A DNA stretch of 7,464 nt from Anaerolineae bacterium (lineage in GTDB: Bacteria; Chloroflexota; Anaerolineae; 4572-78; J111), in contig JAGRCC010000490.1 of the NCBI GenBank assembly GCA_020433785.1, forward strand, positions 1-7,464, read 5' to 3'. The notes beneath the pieces were generated by a model. That model did not search any database, was not told where the DNA came from, and saw only the letters and a list, made by a program, of their open reading frames with translations. Positions 6,301 to 7,464 of the stretch are shown here, in pieces. Within the stretch, counting starts at the first letter, position 1; the number at the start of each line of letters is the position of its first letter. The position numbers and the translations under genes are program-made.

Positions 6301-7464
6301 CTAACGACAGCGGAGTTTAGCCCCCCTCTATCCGAAGCGTTAGATACGCTCTCTTCCATTATAGTGCCGCCGGTTTTGCCGCTTGAGCACCTGCCGCCGG
6401 CCACCCAAGCGGTCGACAACCTGCCGCTCCGCTGTACGCCCCGGCACCTGGCTTACGTCATCTTTACCTCAGGTTCGACCGGTTTGCCCAAAGGCGTGAT
6501 GATCGACTATCAAGGGATGCTCAACCACCTCTACCTCATCATCGCTGAGTTGAGCCTGTCAGCAGACGACATCATTCTGCAGAACGCTTCCCAATCGTTC
6601 GATATCTCGGTCTGGCAATTTCTGGGCGCGCTGTTAGTGGGGGGGCAAATCCGTATTGTCGATGATGAAATCGCTCACGAGCCGGCCCGCTTATGGCAGG
6701 TGGTGAACCAGACCGGCATCAGCATCTTTGAAACCGTGCCCGCGATCCTGCGGGCTATCCTGGACCAGGTGGCGGCGGACGACAACAACCGGACTAACTT
6801 GGCCAACCTGCGCTGGTTAATCCCTACCGGCGAAGCCGTACCGCCCGATTTGTGCCGCCAGTGGCTGCATCATTATCCCAACATTCCCCTGCTCAATGCC
6901 TACGGCCCGGCGGAATGTGCCGATGATGTCAGCTTCTATCCCATTCACCAGCCGCCGCCGCCGACCGCAACCACCGTCCCGATTGGCCGGCCGGTAGCCA
7001 ATACCCAGCTCTATATTCTGGATGCCCACTTCCAGCCGATGCCGATTGGGGTGGTCGGCGAGTTGTGTGTGGGCGGCGTCGGCGTGGGTCGCGGTTATTT
7101 GTTGGATGCCCGGCGCACAAGCGAACGGTTCGTACCCGACCCGTTTAGCGGCGAGCCAGGAGCACGGCTCTACCAGACCGGTGACCTGGCCCGTTACCGG
7201 CCGGATGGCAACATCGAGTTTTTGGGCCGCAAAGATTATCAGGTCAAAATTCGGGGGCTGCGGATTGAGTTAGGCGAAATTGAGGTTGTGCTGACGCAGC
7301 ATCCGGCGGTGCAAGCCTGTACGGTTCTGGCGCGTGAAGATCAACCGGGCGATAAGCGGCTGGTCGCTTACGTGGTCAGGGAGCCAACGACGAGTCTACC
7401 CCCTCCCAGCCTCCCCCTGTTAGGGGGCACTGCCATTAAGTTAAGCCCCCCCGGCCCCCCAAAG
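1..7464 (+). CDS. Non-ribosomal peptide synthetase, internal fragment (A)-PCP-Cy-A(Ox)-PCP-C-(A), partial at both ends
   Basis: A single frame stays open through all 2488 codons. It encodes a modular megasynthase that assembles a peptide on phosphopantetheine arms, presumably in the cytoplasm. Domains in order: end of an A domain (residues 1-100), PCP (109-178, Ser139), heterocyclization Cy (198-640), A (641-1112 and 1364-1412) split by an Ox domain (1119-1350), PCP (1429-1498, Ser1461), linker, LCL condensation (1539-1980), and an A domain (1981-2466) lacking motifs A9 and A10. The core motifs of each complete domain are present, so I see no frameshift or decay. There is no epimerization, methyltransferase, ketosynthase or thioesterase domain here, so chain start and release are encoded elsewhere. 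Start, stop, RBS and promoter lie outside the window. The NRPS call is very secure; the product is inferred only in outline, as a thiazole-containing peptide. Confidence 0.97.
325..534 (+). other. Peptidyl carrier protein (PCP/T) domain, module n
   Basis: This carrier domain holds the growing chain on a 4'-phosphopantetheine arm. The attachment motif is FFELGGHSLLA, with the modified serine at residue 139 (bases 415-417). Length is about 70 residues, normal for the family. The helix after the serine (LPLRDLFEWPTVATLA) is typical. It uses the GGHS form of the motif, which is usual for carriers feeding an ordinary condensation-type domain; here the next domain is a Cy domain. A Pro/Ala-rich linker (about residues 180-198) separates the two. 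Confidence 0.95.
595..1920 (+). other. Heterocyclization (Cy) domain
   Basis: Cy domains replace the ordinary C domain. They form the peptide bond to Cys, Ser or Thr and then cyclodehydrate the side chain onto the new amide, giving a thiazoline or oxazoline. All expected motifs are visible: Cy1 FPLTEVQRAYWLGR (203-216); Cy2 RHAMLRA (253-259); the diagnostic Cy3 DMLIGD, i.e. DxxxxD in place of HHxxxDG (334-339); Cy4 TFRDYV (367-372); GDFTS (486-490); Cy5 SPVVFTS (545-551); Cy6 SQTPQVWLDH (578-587); and Cy7 DVVDELFPPG (601-610). Thr550 and Asp586 fall where structural work on other Cy domains placed the Thr/Asp pair needed for cyclodehydration, so the domain looks catalytically intact. The neighbouring Cys-like A domain and Ox domain support thiazole formation. 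Confidence 0.95.
1921..3336 (+). other. Adenylation domain of the heterocyclization module, N-terminal part (motifs A1-A8), predicted cysteine
   Basis: This activates the amino acid as an aminoacyl-AMP and loads it on the PCP at residue 1461. Visible motifs: A2 AAYLPIDPN (736-744), A3 YTSGSTGLPKG (810-820), A4 FDLSVYD (855-861), A5-like GGATEAS (955-961), A6 GELYIGG (1006-1012), A7 YKTGDLGRW (1041-1049) and A8 RGHRIELGEIE (1068-1078). Aligning by eye to the GrsA positions gives Asp856, Leu857, Tyr860, Asn899, Trp928, Ser930, Met954, Ile962, Trp963 and Lys1404. The classic cysteine code is D-L-Y-N-L-S-L-I-W-K, so eight of ten positions agree; Trp928 and Met954 replace two leucines. Cysteine is the best call, also because the partner is a Cy domain. 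The domain is interrupted after A8 by Ox and resumes near base 4090. Confidence 0.93.
3355..4050 (+). other. Ox domain: FMN-dependent thiazoline oxidase of the McbC/SagB-like nitroreductase family, inserted in the A domain
   Basis: Such domains oxidise a PCP-bound thiazoline or oxazoline to the aromatic thiazole or oxazole using FMN. Recognisable segments: an Arg-rich start RRQSYRHF (1169-1176), as at the flavin-binding N-terminus of this family; KYGYPSAGNLYPVQTYLY (1205-1222), the strongest signature; FYYYHP (1235-1240); and MYGPLSRDFCLLEAGYMSQS (1286-1305) followed by LGLCPIG (1315-1321). Length is about 230 residues, usual for an NRPS Ox domain. It lies between motifs A8 and A9 of the host A domain, the arrangement known from EpoB of epothilone biosynthesis; other synthetases carry Ox after the PCP. 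No obvious loss of signature residues, so it is probably active. Catalytic residues were not assigned individually. Confidence 0.92.
4090..4236 (+). other. Adenylation domain of the heterocyclization module, C-terminal remainder (motifs A9-A10)
   Basis: After the Ox insertion the A domain resumes with a helix (WQAQLRDYLAEK), then A9 LPDYMIP (1382... see motif before residue 1390) and A10 TANGKIDRQ (1400-1408). Lys1404 is the invariant A10 lysine. In the folded protein this piece should pack with the A8 region at residues 1061-1112 to make the mobile C-terminal subdomain. A short Pro/Lys/Gln stretch (about 1351-1366) acts as the exit linker from Ox. Confidence 0.92.
4285..4494 (+). other. Peptidyl carrier protein (PCP/T) domain of the heterocyclization module
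   Basis: This carrier should hold cysteine, then the thiazoline, and finally the thiazole. The motif is FFELGGDSLVA with the phosphopantetheine serine at residue 1461 (bases 4381-4383). The downstream helix (LPLRSLFEQPTVAELA) is typical, and the size is normal at about 70 residues. It carries Asp before the serine (GGDS), whereas the upstream carrier has His (GGHS). No epimerization domain follows, so the Asp is not explained by that usual partner. Confidence 0.95.
4495..4614 (+). other. Pro/Gln/Thr-rich inter-module linker
   Basis: About 40 residues (1499-1538) between the PCP and the C domain are rich in Pro, Gln, Thr and Lys (for example PPQSQTATPPP) and contain no domain motif. The stretch stays in frame and separates the heterocyclization module from the following elongation module. 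It is longer than a minimal PCP-C linker and is likely flexible. It has no catalytic role that I can see. Confidence 0.8.
4615..5940 (+). other. Condensation (C) domain, LCL type
   Basis: This forms the peptide bond between the thiazolyl chain on the upstream PCP and the amino acid loaded by the next A domain. Motifs: C1 SFAQQRLWFLDQL (1545-1557), which is the LCL form; C2 RHEILRTTF (1591-1599); C3 MHHICGDLWS (1672-1681); C4 near YADFAWWQ (1711-1718); C5 IGFLANTLVLR (1826-1836); C6 HQDLPFEKL (1862-1870); and C7 RNLSHPPLFQVIF (1878-1890). The catalytic His1674 and the structural Asp1678 of HHxxxD are present. The usual Gly after that Asp is Leu1679. There is no dual epimerization/condensation signature, so the donor chain is expected to be in L form or, as a thiazole, without a stereocentre at that position. 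Confidence 0.95.
5941..7398 (+). other. Adenylation domain of the last module, motifs A1-A8 (truncated by window end), substrate unassigned
   Basis: Motifs: A2 AGGVYLPLNP (2072-2081), A3 FTSGSTGLPKG (2155-2165), A4 FDISVWQF (2200-2207), A5-like NAYGPAE (2299-2305), A6 GELCVGG (2353-2359 region), A7 YQTGDLARY (2391-2399) and A8 RGLRIELGEIE (2418-2428). Aligning to the GrsA pocket gives Asp2201, Ile2202, Trp2205, Glu2244, Ile2274, Thr2276, Ala2300, Asp2308 and Asp2309, i.e. D-I-W-E-I-T-A-D-D plus the A10 lysine not yet reached. I do not recognise this as a code with a known substrate. Three acidic side chains suggest a basic or amine-bearing substrate, which is inference. The normal A domain continues to about residue 2460, then gives way to a Pro-rich, repeat-like tail before A9 and A10 are reached. 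Confidence 0.93.
7399..7464 (+). repeat. C-rich hairpin repeat-like sequence within the coding frame
   Basis: The final 66 bases differ sharply in composition from the gene around them. They hold C-runs at 7399-7403, 7413-7417, 7446-7452 and 7455-7460, a perfect short hairpin (CCCCCT 7413-7418, loop GTT, AGGGGG 7422-7427), and a small tandem TTAAG (7436-7440 and 7441-7445). In frame this reads as a Pro/Leu/Gly-rich peptide with no stop. It occupies the A8-A9 linker, where an A domain should continue with a helix leading to LPDYM. The look is that of a short dispersed palindromic repeat; I recall similar C-rich hairpins in Chloroflexota and cyanobacterial genomes, but copy number cannot be tested here. 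Its right edge lies beyond the window. Confidence 0.6.

Noticed and set aside
7413..7427. Hairpin CCCCCT-GTT-AGGGGG as a transcription terminator
   Set aside because: The stem is only 6 bp, no T-run follows, and it lies inside an open frame mid-domain; a repeat element fits better.
1..7464. Frameshift or pseudogene
   Set aside because: No stop in 2488 codons and the motifs appear in the right order and spacing throughout; only the sequence beyond the last repeat-like stretch remains unknown.

Overview
The window is the interior of one very large gene. Frame +1 is open from base 1 to base 7464 (2488 codons, no stop), and the whole translation reads as a non-ribosomal peptide synthetase (NRPS). 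Neither the start nor the stop codon lies inside the window. I found no intergenic DNA, promoter, terminator, tRNA, rRNA, CRISPR array or second gene. Shorter open frames on the minus strand and in the other plus frames are shadows of this GC-rich gene.

Layout, 5' to 3': the C-terminal end of an adenylation (A) domain and its carrier protein (PCP); a complete heterocyclization module Cy-A(Ox)-PCP, in which a thiazoline-oxidase-like flavin domain sits inside the A domain between motifs A8 and A9; a Pro/Gln-rich linker; and a second elongation module with a complete LCL-type condensation (C) domain and an A domain that is cut by the window end just after motif A8. The last ~66 bases (7399-7464) are unlike the rest: C-runs and a short hairpin that look like a dispersed genomic repeat, read in frame as a Pro-rich tail.

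Working model: the upstream module passes its acyl or peptidyl chain to the Cy domain. Cy condenses it with cysteine and cyclodehydrates the product to a thiazoline, and Ox oxidises that to a thiazole on the second PCP. The C domain then joins the thiazolyl chain to the next amino acid. The Cy-module A domain has a specificity code close to the classic cysteine code. The last A domain reads D-I-W-E-I-T-A-D-D, which I cannot assign; its acidic residues make a basic or amine-bearing substrate possible. The product would contain X-thiazole-Y.

Organism: a bacterium with a fairly GC-rich genome (judged by eye, not counted). The Cy-A(Ox)-PCP layout is known from myxobacteria (EpoB of the epothilone pathway). 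The C-rich hairpin repeat at the end reminds me of repeats scattered through Chloroflexota and cyanobacterial genomes. I lean weakly to Chloroflexota or a cyanobacterium, but the window does not settle it. Domain edges below are approximate; motif positions were read from a hand translation, with residue 1 being the codon at bases 1-3.
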